Under the pieces are notes generated by a model. That model ran no database searches. It was not told the origin of the DNA and saw nothing but the letters and a program-made list of their open reading frames with translations. Both the position numbers and the translations under genes were made by a program. A DNA stretch of 64,000 nucleotides from assembly GCF_002269345.1 (NCBI RefSeq), contig NZ_CP022889.1:248001-312000 (forward strand). The letters run 5' to 3'. Below are positions 19,904 to 29,329 of the stretch, in pieces; position 1 is the stretch's first letter; the number at the start of each line of letters is the position of its first letter. This DNA comes from Tsuneonella mangrovi. Lineage in GTDB: Bacteria > Pseudomonadota > Alphaproteobacteria > Sphingomonadales > Sphingomonadaceae.

Positions 19904-20203
19904 CTAGTTCGAAAAATCGACGCAATATTGCTCAATCCGCCGGATCACTGTCGGTTCGCCCGGCGCAGAAGCGAGTGCTTCTTCGGCCAGCGCCTGCAGA
20001 TCCGTTGCATGGAAGCTTGCGGCAAGGCCCTTCAGGCGCATTGCGGCAACCTGCCAGTTGCCGTCGCACCGGGCGCGCCGAAGCAGGTCGAGATGGCCCG
20101 ACAGGCTTTCGCCGAATGCCTTGCGCAGTTCGGCGAGTAGCGCAGCATCCTCGCCCGCAGCAGCGGCGAGCGTCGCGTCGAAGTTTCCGTGTTCATATGC
20201 CAT
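19904..20203 (-). CDS. Hpt-like protein lacking the phospho-accepting His
   Basis: A 99-residue helical protein with the layout of a histidine phosphotransfer domain: ELRKAFGESLSGHLDLLRRA followed by the core AAMRLKGLAASFHATDLQAL. In active Hpt domains this core reads AHxLKG; here Met 55 stands where the His should be, while Leu 57, Lys 58 and Gly 59 are kept. It should not accept phosphate at that site. It is the first gene of the reverse-strand cluster ending in a kinase-like protein that also lacks its His. It is divergent from the coiled-coil gene with 74 bases between. Confidence 0.65.
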   Translation of the reverse strand: MAYEHGNFDATLAAAAGEDAALLAELRKAFGESLSGHLDLLRRARCDGNWQVAAMRLKGLAASFHATDLQALAEEALASAPGEPTVIRRIEQYCVDFSN

Positions 20204-20277
20204 CGGGCAACCTGGCTAACACCGAAGCGGTTAAAGCGGGGTTTATCATACGCCGTTTCGTGATAGTTTCCGCGGCT

Positions 20278-22836
20278 ATGACCGGGGGATTTCATATTCG
20301 GGCCGTGGGTCCCGAGGGCGGCGCGGCTGCGTCTGGGCAAACGCAAGTTGAGCCGGGGGACGATGCCCCGCTCAACCTGAGCGAGGATTGGGTGGCGGAC
20401 GAGGAGCAAGCCGATCCCGCCGATTGGGCCGATTACGAGGAGCCGAAGCGGAGCTGGGGCTGGCTCGTCCCGACATTCGCACTGCTCACCGTCGCGATTT
20501 GGACAGGATACTTTGGCTGGGCGCAACAGCAGGCGTTCCTGATCGGGGCTGCACCTTGGGATTGGACCGCATTGATTGCGCAATGGTCGATGCCGGTGCT
20601 GCTCGTGGTCGGGCTTTGGCTCCTGGCGATGCGCACAAGCCGGCGCGAAATGACCCGCTTTTCCGATGCGAGCCGCAGCCTGGCGCACGAATCGGCAGCG
20701 CTTGAAGCGCGCTTGGTGACGATCAATCGTGAGCTGAGTCTTGCGCGGGAATTCCTCGCTTCGCAGACTCGTGAGCTCGAAACGCTCGGACGTGTGGCAA
20801 CCGCTCGCCTGAGCGAAAATGCCGAGCAATTGCAGTCCCTGATTGCCAACAACGGCGAGCAGGTCGAAGCCATTGCCAAAGTAAGCGAAGCGGCAACCGA
20901 GAACATGGATCGCTTGCGCGGTGACTTGCCGGTCATCGCGAATTCGGCGCGTGATGTCTCGAACCAGATCGGTGCGGCGGGCAATACCGCGAAGGACCAG
21001 CTCGAGACGCTGGTGGCAGGTTTCGAGCGGCTCAATGAGTTTGGTCAGGCAAGCGGACGGCAGGTTTCCGCGCTGCAGGCCAAGGTGGATGAGACAATCG
21101 CGGCATTCTCCGCACAACTTTCGCAGATGGAAGAAGCGTCGAGCGCCCGGTTCATTGCGCTGCGCGAAAGCAGCGAGGCGTTCCGTACCGAGCTCGACGG
21201 GCGCGAAGTCGATGCGCTTGCCGCGATGCGGCACCGAGCCGACAAACTGCGCGAGGAAGTTGCGGCAGCGACGGCTGACCTCGAAGCGCGCGAGGAAGAA
21301 CTGCTTGCATCGCTGCGCGCGCGCATCTCGGCTGTTCGCGAAGGTGCCGCCACGGTCTCGCACAGCCTTGCCGAAGGCGAAGACAGTGCCGCCAGCAAGT
21401 GGGGCGAACGCATCTCTGGATTGCAAGACAACTTGGCCGATGCAATCGAAGCGATCGGCCAAGCCGAACGGGAATCACTGGAAAGCGCCAATGCTCGCCT
21501 CGATGCGGTTCGGACCGCCACCGAGCAATCGCTGGCCGAACTCACCGGGAAGCTGGCCGAATTCGACGCCGGACTGGAAGAGCGAACTGCTGCCCAGCTT
21601 GCGCGCGCGCAGGATATCGAGGATCACGGGCGAACGCTCGGCGAGCGCATCGATGCGCTCGGTTCGCAGATGTCTGATGCCGCGAGCCAGGGACACGAGG
21701 CACAGACAGCGCTCGCTGCGGCGCTCGACGCATTGGCGGCGCGTCTGACATCGAGCCGCGAGGCGCTTGGCGAGACCGACCGGACGGTGTCCGATCTTAC
21801 TGACGCCAGCGTGCGCCTGCTCGAGCTGATCCAGGCAAGTGTGAAGCATAGCCAGGGCGAATTGGCCGACGCGATGGGATCGAGCGAAGAACGTCTCACC
21901 GAACTGACCAGGCGCGGCGAATCGCTTGGCCTGATGCTCGACAGCGCCGGAGAGAAGAGCCGCGAGCTCTCGGAATATGTCCTCGCCGCCCAAAACGACA
22001 GCGCAGCGGCACGCGAGGAAGTTGCCGCTTTCCACGCCCAACTCGCTACAACGACCAACGGTCACGCCGAGCAACTCCAAAGCCTGAAAGCACAGCTGGC
22101 CGCGCTCGCGTCCGACAGCGCGCAAGCCTCTGCGTCAGCCCAGGGCAGCCTGAGGGAAGCGATCACGGCGCTGGAAACGTCTGCGCGGGAGGCGATTGCC
22201 TCGCTCGAGGACACCAGCAGCGAACGCTTGCGCGCGATTGCCGATCGGATCGGAGCGGATGCAGCGGCGGCTATCGGGACAGCCGTGCGGGAGCAGTCCA
22301 GCGATGCGGTTTCAGAGGTCGAGGAGGCGGTCGCCCGTGCCGCGCGTGCCGGACGCGAGACCGCAATCCAGTTGCGCGACCAGCTTGCGCGGGTGAACGA
22401 ACTCGCGGGCAACCTCGAAAGCCGCGTGGCCCTCGCCCGCGAACGCGCCGAAGAACAGGTTGACAACGACTTCTCGCGCCGCGTTGCGCTGATCACGGAG
22501 AGCCTCAACTCGCACGCGATAGATATCTCGCGCGCGATTTCGGCGGATGTCTCCGACAGTGCATGGGCGAGCTACCTCAAGGGTGACCGAGGCATCTTCA
22601 CGCGTCGCGCGGTGCGCTTGCTCGACAATGCGGACGCCAGGGAAATCGCCACAACGTATGAAAACGACGATGATTTCCGCGCCCACGTGAGCCGCTACAT
22701 CCACGACTTCGAAGCGATGCTGCGCACGATGCTCTCGACCCGCGACGGCCATGCCATCGGCGTGACCCTGCTCAGTTCGGACATGGGCAAGCTCTATGTC
22801 GCGCTGGCCCAGGCGATCGAGCGACTGCGCGACTGA
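20278..22836 (+). CDS. Large membrane-anchored coiled-coil protein
   Basis: An 852-residue protein starting MTGGFHIRAVGPEGG. An acidic N-terminus precedes two membrane segments, about residues 60-80 (WLVPTFALLTVAIWTGYFGW) and 98-117 (IAQWSMPVLLVVGLWLLAM). From about residue 120 to 740 it is almost continuous Ala/Glu/Arg-rich coiled coil, for example SAREALGETDRTVSDLTD-like repeats around residues 490-510. A folded C-terminus with several Trp/Tyr residues follows (DSAWASYLKGDRGIFTRRAV). The topology suggests both ends in the cytoplasm with a short periplasmic loop. No enzymatic motif is seen. Similar proteins are often labelled ATPase or apolipoprotein-like on the basis of the coiled coil only. 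A structural or chromosome/envelope scaffold role is possible, not shown. The open frame extends upstream, but that part lies across the Hpt-like gene. Confidence 0.8.
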   Translation: MTGGFHIRAVGPEGGAAASGQTQVEPGDDAPLNLSEDWVADEEQADPADWADYEEPKRSWGWLVPTFALLTVAIWTGYFGWAQQQAFLIGAAPWDWTALIAQWSMPVLLVVGLWLLAMRTSRREMTRFSDASRSLAHESAALEARLVTINRELSLAREFLASQTRELETLGRVATARLSENAEQLQSLIANNGEQVEAIAKVSEAATENMDRLRGDLPVIANSARDVSNQIGAAGNTAKDQLETLVAGFERLNEFGQASGRQVSALQAKVDETIAAFSAQLSQMEEASSARFIALRESSEAFRTELDGREVDALAAMRHRADKLREEVAAATADLEAREEELLASLRARISAVREGAATVSHSLAEGEDSAASKWGERISGLQDNLADAIEAIGQAERESLESANARLDAVRTATEQSLAELTGKLAEFDAGLEERTAAQLARAQDIEDHGRTLGERIDALGSQMSDAASQGHEAQTALAAALDALAARLTSSREALGETDRTVSDLTDASVRLLELIQASVKHSQGELADAMGSSEERLTELTRRGESLGLMLDSAGEKSRELSEYVLAAQNDSAAAREEVAAFHAQLATTTNGHAEQLQSLKAQLAALASDSAQASASAQGSLREAITALETSAREAIASLEDTSSERLRAIADRIGADAAAAIGTAVREQSSDAVSEVEEAVARAARAGRETAIQLRDQLARVNELAGNLESRVALARERAEEQVDNDFSRRVALITESLNSHAIDISRAISADVSDSAWASYLKGDRGIFTRRAVRLLDNADAREIATTYENDDDFRAHVSRYIHDFEAMLRTMLSTRDGHAIGVTLLSSDMGKLYVALAQAIERLRD

Positions 22837-22859
22837 TACGGCCACGCATCGCCGAACGG

Positions 22860-23144
22860 CTAGTCGGCGCTGTTCACGGTGTGGGGCGACAGAAAGTCCA
22901 CGTCGTCGATCGTGATCCAGCCGTGGATGTAGTTCTGGACATAGAGCGTGGTCAGGATCGCAGCGAGGATCGTTGCCGCCAGCGCCAGCTTCCTGGGGCG
23001 GAAATTGGCGGGCGCGCTATCCGCTTGCCCCGGTGTCTTTTCGATGCCGAGCTCGTCGTGCGTGCGTATCCCGAACGGCAGGATCAGGAACGCCGTCATC
23101 ACCCAGAACAGCAGGTAGATTGCGAGAACCGATGTCCAGGCCAT
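22860..23144 (-). CDS. DUF1467 family membrane protein
   Basis: A 94-residue protein with two membrane segments, about residues 4-24 (TSVLAIYLLFWVMTAFLILP) and 50-70 (RKLALAATILAAILTTLYVQ). The motif LPFGIRTHDE after the first segment is the DUF1467 signature. Function unknown. Its Shine-Dalgarno (GGAGGAA) overlaps the stop region of rnj, 3 bases upstream, so it is the last gene of the long reverse-strand operon. DUF1467 next to rnj fits sphingomonads. Confidence 0.85.
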   Translation of the reverse strand: MAWTSVLAIYLLFWVMTAFLILPFGIRTHDELGIEKTPGQADSAPANFRPRKLALAATILAAILTTLYVQNYIHGWITIDDVDFLSPHTVNSAD

Positions 23145-23147
23145 CGC

Positions 23148-24794
23148 TCATTCCTCCGGTAGCATAACTCTAACTTGCGGGCGCTTTCCGCACCAGCGCG
23201 TTGCGGCACGGCGAGTGGCCAAACGCGCCGCTTCGCGCACATCTTCGCGGTTGCGGCGCGCCGGACCTCTCAGCCTGCCGATCGCGTCCAAAACATCGGC
23301 CTTCGCTTCGGCAACAAACTCGGGGTAGTCCTCGTCGAGCGGCAAGCCGATCCCTTCGACCTGCACGCCGCCCTGACCATCGAGCACAACGACAACGATC
23401 CCGTCGCGCGCAAGGCGGCGACGCATGGTTATCGCTTCGCCGTCCGCCGGCACGATAATGTCGCCGTCGAGCACCAGGCGGCCGTTTCCGACCTCGGCCA
23501 ATTTGCCGGGTTTGCCGGGAGCGAGCCGGACGACATCTCCGTTTTTCTGCAGAACCGTGCTGGGAATGCCGCGCGCATCGCCGAGGCGCGCCTGCTCAGC
23601 CATGTGGCGCATTTCGCCGTGGACCGGCACGAGCACTTGTGGGCGTAGCCATGCGTAAAGCGCTTCGAGTTCCGGGCGGCCGGGATGCCCTGAGACGTGG
23701 ATATCGCTCTGCCGATCGGTCACCATCACGATTCCGCGCGCAGCAAACTGGTTCTGGATTCTGCCGATAGCGATCTCGTTCCCTGGGATCTGGCGGCTCG
23801 AGAACAGGACTACATCGCCTCTGGTGAGCTCTATCGGGTGATTATCGTCGGCAATCCGTGCAAGCGCCGCGCGCGGCTCGCCCTGCCCGCCGGTCGCCAG
23901 CACCATGATCTCGCCGCGCGGCAATCCCATCGCGGTATCGAAATCGACCAGTGGCGGCAGGTCTTCGAGATAGCCGTTGTCTTGCGCGACCTCGATGATG
24001 CGGTCGAGCGAGCGCCCGGCGACGCATAACTGGCGGCCGGTGGCTTTCGCGACCTCGCCCAGCGTGTGCAAGCGGGCGACGTTGCTGGCGAATGTGGTTA
24101 CCACGACGCGCCGCCCGCCCCACTTGGCAACCTCGTCGTGCAGAGCCGTGTAAACCGCCCCTTCGGACCCGCTTTCGTTCGGGTTGAACACGTTGGTCGA
24201 ATCGCACACCAGCGCGAGGATGCCCTCGTCGCCGAGTTCGCACAGTTCCTCCTCGGTGGTCGGTTCGCCGATGATCGGTTCTTCGTCGAGCTTCCAGTCG
24301 CCGGTGTGGAACACGCGGCCATAGGGTGTGTCGATCAGCAGGCCGTTCCCTTCCGCGATCGAATGCGCCAGCGGAATGTAAGACACGTCGAATGGCCCTA
24401 CCGCGAAACTGTCGGTCCCTTCGATGATGTTGAGTTCGACCTCGTCGACCAGCCCGGCCTCCTCGAGCTTGCGGCGCACGAGATCGGCGGTGAACGGAGT
24501 AGCATAGAGCGGCACGCCCAGATCCTGGGCGAAATAGGGCACCGCGCCGATATGGTCCTCGTGCGCATGAGTCAGCACAATTCCGTCGAGCTGGTCGGTG
24601 CGTTCCTCAATGAACGTTAGGTCGGCGAATACCAGGTCGACGCCGGGATATTCGTTGCCGCTGAACGTCATCCCCAGATCGACCATCATCCATCGGCCCT
24701 GGCAGCCGTAGAGATTGACGTTCATCCCGATCTCGCCCGATCCACCGAGCGCGAGGAACAGCAATTCGTCTTCGGGAGTGAAATCCTTCTTCAA
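23148..24794 (-). CDS. rnj: Ribonuclease J
   Basis: Metallo-beta-lactamase-fold nuclease with 5'-3' exonuclease and endonuclease activity in RNA processing. The 548-residue protein has the zinc motif VLTHAHEDHIGAVPYF near residue 75, GDWKLDEEPIIG, the beta-CASP segment VVVTTFASNVARLHTLGE, and the SGHPGRPELEALYAWLRP and VPVHGEMRHM motifs. The C-terminal domain is present. It lies 4 bases after the coaX stop. Together with coaX and birA it follows nuoN. Confidence 0.95.
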   Translation of the reverse strand: MKKDFTPEDELLFLALGGSGEIGMNVNLYGCQGRWMMVDLGMTFSGNEYPGVDLVFADLTFIEERTDQLDGIVLTHAHEDHIGAVPYFAQDLGVPLYATPFTADLVRRKLEEAGLVDEVELNIIEGTDSFAVGPFDVSYIPLAHSIAEGNGLLIDTPYGRVFHTGDWKLDEEPIIGEPTTEEELCELGDEGILALVCDSTNVFNPNESGSEGAVYTALHDEVAKWGGRRVVVTTFASNVARLHTLGEVAKATGRQLCVAGRSLDRIIEVAQDNGYLEDLPPLVDFDTAMGLPRGEIMVLATGGQGEPRAALARIADDNHPIELTRGDVVLFSSRQIPGNEIAIGRIQNQFAARGIVMVTDRQSDIHVSGHPGRPELEALYAWLRPQVLVPVHGEMRHMAEQARLGDARGIPSTVLQKNGDVVRLAPGKPGKLAEVGNGRLVLDGDIIVPADGEAITMRRRLARDGIVVVVLDGQGGVQVEGIGLPLDEDYPEFVAEAKADVLDAIGRLRGPARRNREDVREAARLATRRAATRWCGKRPQVRVMLPEE

Positions 24795-24798
24795 GCCG

Positions 24799-25581
24799 TC
24801 AGACCTTGCTCGCTGCGCGCTCGGCGAGGATTGCGAGACCGTCCAGCGTCAAGTCCGCATCGACCGCGTCAAAAATATCAGTATGCTTGTCGAACAGGAT
24901 CGCCAGCCCGCCCGTCGCAACCACCTTGGCGGGTCGGCCGATTTCGGTGCGCATCCGGGCAATCAACCCTTCCATCATCGCGACATAACCCCAGAACACC
25001 CCGATCAGCATCTGGTCCTCGGTATTGGTGCCGATCACGCTGTCGCTCGATGGCGCTTCTATCGCGATGCGCGGCAATTTGGCGGTGTTTCCGACCAGTG
25101 CATCGAGCGAGAGGTTGATACCCGGCGCAATGATCCCGCCCTTGTAGGCCCCGTTGAAATCGACTGCGTCGAAAGTCGTTGCCGTCCCGAAATCGACGAC
25201 GATCAGGTCGCCCTCATATTTGGCGTGTGCTGCGATTGTGTTGAGCGCCCGGTCCGCGCCGAGCGAACGCGGCTCGTCGACATCGACCGCCATGCCCCAC
25301 CCGACGGTGCCTTCCCCCGCGATCAACGGTGGTTTGCCGAAGTATTTCTCCGCCAGGACACTGAGGTTGTGGACCGCGCGCGGGACAACCGAGCCGATAA
25401 TGATCTGGTCGATTTCCTCGCGCTTTACGCCTTCGATGGCTAGCAATTGCAGCAGCCACACTGCGTATTCGTCGCCGGTGCGACGGGGATCGGTTGCGAT
25501 CCGCCAGCGGGCCTTGATCTCGCGTCCATCGAACAGCGCGAAGACCACGTTGGTGTTTCCGACATCGGCAGCGAGCAGCAT
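24799..25581 (-). CDS. coaX: Type III pantothenate kinase
   Basis: Phosphorylates pantothenate, the first step of coenzyme A synthesis. The 260-residue ASKHA-fold protein starts [19 protein letters not shown] at ATG 25581, the standard N-terminus. Further motifs: the pantothenate/phosphate loop [13 protein letters not shown] and [13 protein letters not shown]. The long in-frame extension upstream lies inside birA and was not used. It starts 10 bases after birA ends and 4 bases separate it from rnj. Confidence 0.95.
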   Translation of the reverse strand: MLLAADVGNTNVVFALFDGREIKARWRIATDPRRTGDEYAVWLLQLLAIEGVKREEIDQIIIGSVVPRAVHNLSVLAEKYFGKPPLIAGEGTVGWGMAVDVDEPRSLGADRALNTIAAHAKYEGDLIVVDFGTATTFDAVDFNGAYKGGIIAPGINLSLDALVGNTAKLPRIAIEAPSSDSVIGTNTEDQMLIGVFWGYVAMMEGLIARMRTEIGRPAKVVATGGLAILFDKHTDIFDAVDADLTLDGLAILAERAASKV

Positions 25582-25591
25582 GGGCAATCCC

Positions 25592-26323
25592 CTATCCGAA
25601 GGTGACGTCGCCGGCGTGGATGGCACGGGTTTGCCCGTTATCCAACCGCAACCGCAATGATCCATCGGGTTCCAGGCCATCAAACCGCCCCGAAACGGCG
25701 TTGCCGCCGGGTTCGTGGACTGTGAGCATCGTGCCTTCCCGGTGCGCGGCGGCTTGCCAACGGCGCAGCATCGGCTCGGTCCCGAATGTCCGCCAGCGAT
25801 CCAGTTCGCGATCGAACGTATCGCCGAGTGCATGCGCGAAAGCGTCACGATCCGGCACCGGCCCAACGTCGGCCATGGCGATCGTCTCCCGCCCTTCGAT
25901 TTGCGGGGCAGCGGCGAGGTTGACCCCGATGCCGACGATCACCGCGCCACCTTCGCGTTCGAGCAGGATGCCAGCCAGCTTCGCGCGGCCGAGCATCAGG
26001 TCGTTCGGCCATTTGAGCGAAAGTGCCGACGGATCGGCCAGCAAGGGTGCGACAGTTTCGTAAAGCGCGAGCCCTGCCATGTGCGCGAGCGTTGGGGCGG
26101 GCGGGTCGTTAGAAGCGAGGTGAACCGCCGTCGAGCCCATGAAGTTGCCCGTCCCGTCGAACCAGGTCCTTCCTTGGCGCCCTCGCCCGGCAACCTGGCG
26201 ATCGGCAACGAGCCAATCGCCCTCACAAACGCGCTCCCCGCCACGTAGTCGCGCGGCGAGGTCAGCGTTGGTCGAACCGGTTTCTGGGACTGTTTCGATC
26301 AAACCTGTAGCGTCATGCGACAA
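25592..26323 (-). CDS. birA: Biotin--protein ligase, class I (no DNA-binding domain)
   Basis: Attaches biotin to the carrier protein of biotin-dependent carboxylases via biotinyl-AMP. About 243 residues. Motifs: [15 protein letters not shown], the biotin loop [36 protein letters not shown] and VGIGVNL, with an SH3-like C-terminal domain. There is no N-terminal helix-turn-helix, so it is unlikely to act as a biotin repressor. The start is unsure: TTG 26323 overlaps the nuoN stop by 11 bases; TTG 26300-26302 is an alternative. No ATG lies upstream in frame except deep in nuoN. Confidence 0.9.
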   Translation of the reverse strand: MSHDATGLIETVPETGSTNADLAARLRGGERVCEGDWLVADRQVAGRGRQGRTWFDGTGNFMGSTAVHLASNDPPAPTLAHMAGLALYETVAPLLADPSALSLKWPNDLMLGRAKLAGILLEREGGAVIVGIGVNLAAAPQIEGRETIAMADVGPVPDRDAFAHALGDTFDRELDRWRTFGTEPMLRRWQAAAHREGTMLTVHEPGGNAVSGRFDGLEPDGSLRLRLDNGQTRAIHAGDVTFG

Positions 26324-27770
26324 GGAACAGCGCCGCCGCGGCCTTGTCCGCCAACTCGCCCAGCCAGCCCGTAAGCAAATAGCCGAGCGGGGAGACGAAC
26401 AGCGTCGAGATGACCAGCAGGCCGACATGGGCCCAGTCGTTGTCACCCTTTGCCTTGTCGGCCGGCTCGTCGAAGAACATCACCTTGCCGACCTTGAGGT
26501 AGTAGAATGCGCCGATCACCGAAGCGGCAATTGCGATCGCCGCCAGCGGGACCATCCCGGCGTCTACAGCTGCGCGGAACACGACCAACTTGCCCCAGAA
26601 GCCGAACAACGGCGGGATGCCCGCAAGGCTCAGCATCAGGAACAACAGGCACCACGCGATCAGCGGCTTGGTGCGCGAAAGGCCGGCCATGTCGGTAATC
26701 GATTCGATGTAGTTGCCTTCTTCATCGCGCAGCATCAGCACCGCTACGAAGCTGCCCACCGACATCGCAACATAGATCGCGAGGTAAACCAGCATCCCGC
26801 TGACGCCCTGCGGCGTGGCTGCGGCGAGACCAACAAGGATGAAGCCGACGTTGTTGATCGAGGAATAGGCAAGCAGGCGCTTGATATTGTCCTGCCCGAT
26901 CGCACCCAGCGCACCGATCACGATCGAGGCCAGCGCGGCGAAAATGACGATCTGCTGCCAGACGTGCGCCTGCAACCCGAATGCATCTATCGCCACGCGG
27001 ATCGTGAGGCCCAGCGCGGCGACCTTCGGCGCAGTGGCAAAGAACATCGTTACCGGCGTTGGCGCACCTTCGTAGACGTCCGGGGTCCACATATGGAACG
27101 GCACTGCGGAGATCTTGAACGCCAGCCCCGCGAGCACGAAGATCACGCCGATCAGCGCACCCTTCGAGATTTCCCCGGCCAGCGCAGCGCGGATCGTCGT
27201 GAAGTCGGTCGAACCGGTGAAGCCGTAGGTCAGGCTCATCCCGTAAAGCAGGAGGCCGCTCGCCAGCGCGCCGAGCACGAAATACTTGAGGCCAGCTTCT
27301 GCCGAGCGTCCATCAACCCGCAGGAACGATGCCAGCACGTATGCGGCAAGGCTGTTCATCTCTAGCCCGATGTAGAGCGTCAGCAGGTTACCTGCCGAGA
27401 CCATGATCCCCATGCCGAGGACCGCGAACAGGACCAGCACGGGGTATTCCGCGCGCATTGCGTCCCAGCGTTCGAAGAACTTGGGAGCGACCATCAGGCT
27501 GGCTATCGCTGCGGCATAGATCAACATCTTGGCGAAGGCGGAGAACGCATCGACGCGCATCTGGCCGTCGAACGCCGAAGCGCTAGCTGTTTCGCCGCAA
27601 AGGACCGGGATCGTCAGTGCGGCAGCAGCGGCGATGATGATCACTGCGCCCACGCTGATCGCGCGACTGGCCTTGTCGCCCATCCACGCCGCGCACAGCA
27701 GGAGCAACAGACCGCCGACCGAGAGGACGATTTCAGGTGCAATGAGCGAAAGGGAAGCCGAATAGTCCAT
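26313..27770 (-). CDS. nuoN: NADH dehydrogenase I subunit N
   Basis: Antiporter-like proton-translocating membrane subunit of complex I. The 485-residue protein has about 14 hydrophobic segments. Family motifs include GAMIVMLS-like helices, LLAYSSINNVGFILVGL with the transmembrane Lys/Ser region, and FSTTIRAALAG-type loops. It starts with ATG overlapping the nuoM stop by 1 base (TGATG). It is the last nuo gene; birA overlaps its end by 11 bases, so nuo transcription probably runs into birA-coaX-rnj. Confidence 0.96.
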   Translation of the reverse strand: MDYSASLSLIAPEIVLSVGGLLLLLCAAWMGDKASRAISVGAVIIIAAAAALTIPVLCGETASASAFDGQMRVDAFSAFAKMLIYAAAIASLMVAPKFFERWDAMRAEYPVLVLFAVLGMGIMVSAGNLLTLYIGLEMNSLAAYVLASFLRVDGRSAEAGLKYFVLGALASGLLLYGMSLTYGFTGSTDFTTIRAALAGEISKGALIGVIFVLAGLAFKISAVPFHMWTPDVYEGAPTPVTMFFATAPKVAALGLTIRVAIDAFGLQAHVWQQIVIFAALASIVIGALGAIGQDNIKRLLAYSSINNVGFILVGLAAATPQGVSGMLVYLAIYVAMSVGSFVAVLMLRDEEGNYIESITDMAGLSRTKPLIAWCLLFLMLSLAGIPPLFGFWGKLVVFRAAVDAGMVPLAAIAIAASVIGAFYYLKVGKVMFFDEPADKAKGDNDWAHVGLLVISTLFVSPLGYLLTGWLGELADKAAAALFLVA

Positions 27771-29329
27771 CAGTGGCCCTCCCCTTCTGCGGCGCTTTCA
27801 TGCGCAATGGCGTTGGCCGGGTGCGTCCGGCGCTGCTCGGCAGTCGGCGCGGCCAGCATCGAGTCGCCCTTGGGTGCCGCTATCGACACGCGCGCGTCGA
27901 GCGCCTGGATGTCCGCCCGCATCGGCGCGAGGAAACTTTCGGGATAGACGCCCATCCACAGCACCGCGAGTGCGATGGGGAGCAGCATGGCCCATTCGCG
28001 CCAGTTGAGGTCGGGCATCGCGGCAGCGTCAGGGTTCTTCTGCTCGCCGAACGCGACGCGGCGATAGAGGTAGAGCATGTAGGCTGCGCCCAGGATGATG
28101 CCGGTCGTGCAAACCAGCGTGACGGTGGTTGAGACCTGGTAGGTCCCGGCAAGGCTCAGGAACTCGCCGACGAATCCGCTGGTGCCAGGCAAACCGATGC
28201 TGGCCATCGTGAACAGCATGAAGAACAGCGCGTACTTGGGCATATTGATCGACAGGCCGCCGTAGCGGTCGATCTCGCGGGTGTGCAGCCGATCGTAGAT
28301 GACCCCGACGCACAGGAACAGCGCGCCCGAAACGAGGCCGTGGCTCAGCATCACGATCATTGCCCCTTCGAGGCCCTGCACGTTGAACGCGAACAGGCCG
28401 ATGGTGACGATTGCCATGTGCGCGACCGACGAATAGGCGATCAGCTTCTTCATGTCCTGCTGCACCAGTGCGACCAGCGAGGTGTAAACCACCGCGACCA
28501 TGCTGAGCGCGAAGATCAACCACATCAGCTGTGCGCTCGCCTCCGGGAACATCGGCAGGCTGAAGCGAATGAAGCCGTAACCGCCCATCTTGAGCAGTAC
28601 GCCTGCCAGGATCACCGAACCGGCGGTTGGTGCCTGCACGTGCGCATCGGGCAACCAGGTGTGGACTGGCCACATCGGCATCTTCACCGCGAAGCTGGCG
28701 AAGAATGCCAGGAACAGCCACGTTTGCGCCTTTGGCGGGAAATCGTACTGCATCAGCGTGGGAATGTCGGTCGTGCCAGCGGTGTGGATCATCCACAGCA
28801 TCGCGATCAGCATCAGCACCGAGCCCAGCAGCGTGTAGAGGAAGAACTTGTAGCTCGCGTAAATCCGGTTGGCTCCGCCCCAGATTCCGATGATCAGGTA
28901 CATCGGGATCAGCCCGGCTTCGAAGAAGATGTAGAATAGTAGCAGGTCCTGCGCGGCGAATACGCCGATCATCAGCAGTTCCATGATCAGGAACGCGGCC
29001 ATGTATTCGCCGACCCGCTTCTGGATCGATTCCCAGCTGGCGAGGATGCAGATCGGCATCAGGAACACAGTGAGCATGGTCAGCATCAACGCGATGCCAT
29101 CGATGCCCAGCGCGTAGGAGAACCCGGCGAACAGCGCGTGGCTTTCCTGGAACTGCCACTGCGGGCCGCCGATGTCGAAATTGGCCCACAGCAGCACGCC
29201 CAGCGCGAAATCGACCAGCGTAGCCACCAGAGCGATCATGCGCGCGGCCTTCGCCTCGACCATGAAACAGGCGATCGCACCGACCAGCGGCACCAGCAGC
29301 ATCAGCGAAAGGATCGGGAAACCGGTCAT
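27770..29329 (-). CDS. nuoM: NADH dehydrogenase I subunit M
   Basis: Antiporter-like subunit of complex I, 519 residues, with about 14 membrane segments. Motifs: [18 protein letters not shown] carrying the essential Glu, [19 protein letters not shown], and [18 protein letters not shown] with the transmembrane Lys. ATG 29329 gives [17 protein letters not shown] and overlaps the nuoL stop (ATGA). A longer in-frame extension lies inside nuoL. Confidence 0.96.
   Translation of the reverse strand: MTGFPILSLMLLVPLVGAIACFMVEAKAARMIALVATLVDFALGVLLWANFDIGGPQWQFQESHALFAGFSYALGIDGIALMLTMLTVFLMPICILASWESIQKRVGEYMAAFLIMELLMIGVFAAQDLLLFYIFFEAGLIPMYLIIGIWGGANRIYASYKFFLYTLLGSVLMLIAMLWMIHTAGTTDIPTLMQYDFPPKAQTWLFLAFFASFAVKMPMWPVHTWLPDAHVQAPTAGSVILAGVLLKMGGYGFIRFSLPMFPEASAQLMWLIFALSMVAVVYTSLVALVQQDMKKLIAYSSVAHMAIVTIGLFAFNVQGLEGAMIVMLSHGLVSGALFLCVGVIYDRLHTREIDRYGGLSINMPKYALFFMLFTMASIGLPGTSGFVGEFLSLAGTYQVSTTVTLVCTTGIILGAAYMLYLYRRVAFGEQKNPDAAAMPDLNWREWAMLLPIALAVLWMGVYPESFLAPMRADIQALDARVSIAAPKGDSMLAAPTAEQRRTHPANAIAHESAAEGEGH

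Noticed and set aside
19873-20277. N-terminal extension of the coiled-coil protein
   Set aside because: The open frame crosses the Hpt-like gene and the intergenic region; the sequence is basic and low in motifs, whereas ATG 20278 begins a plausible acidic N-terminus.
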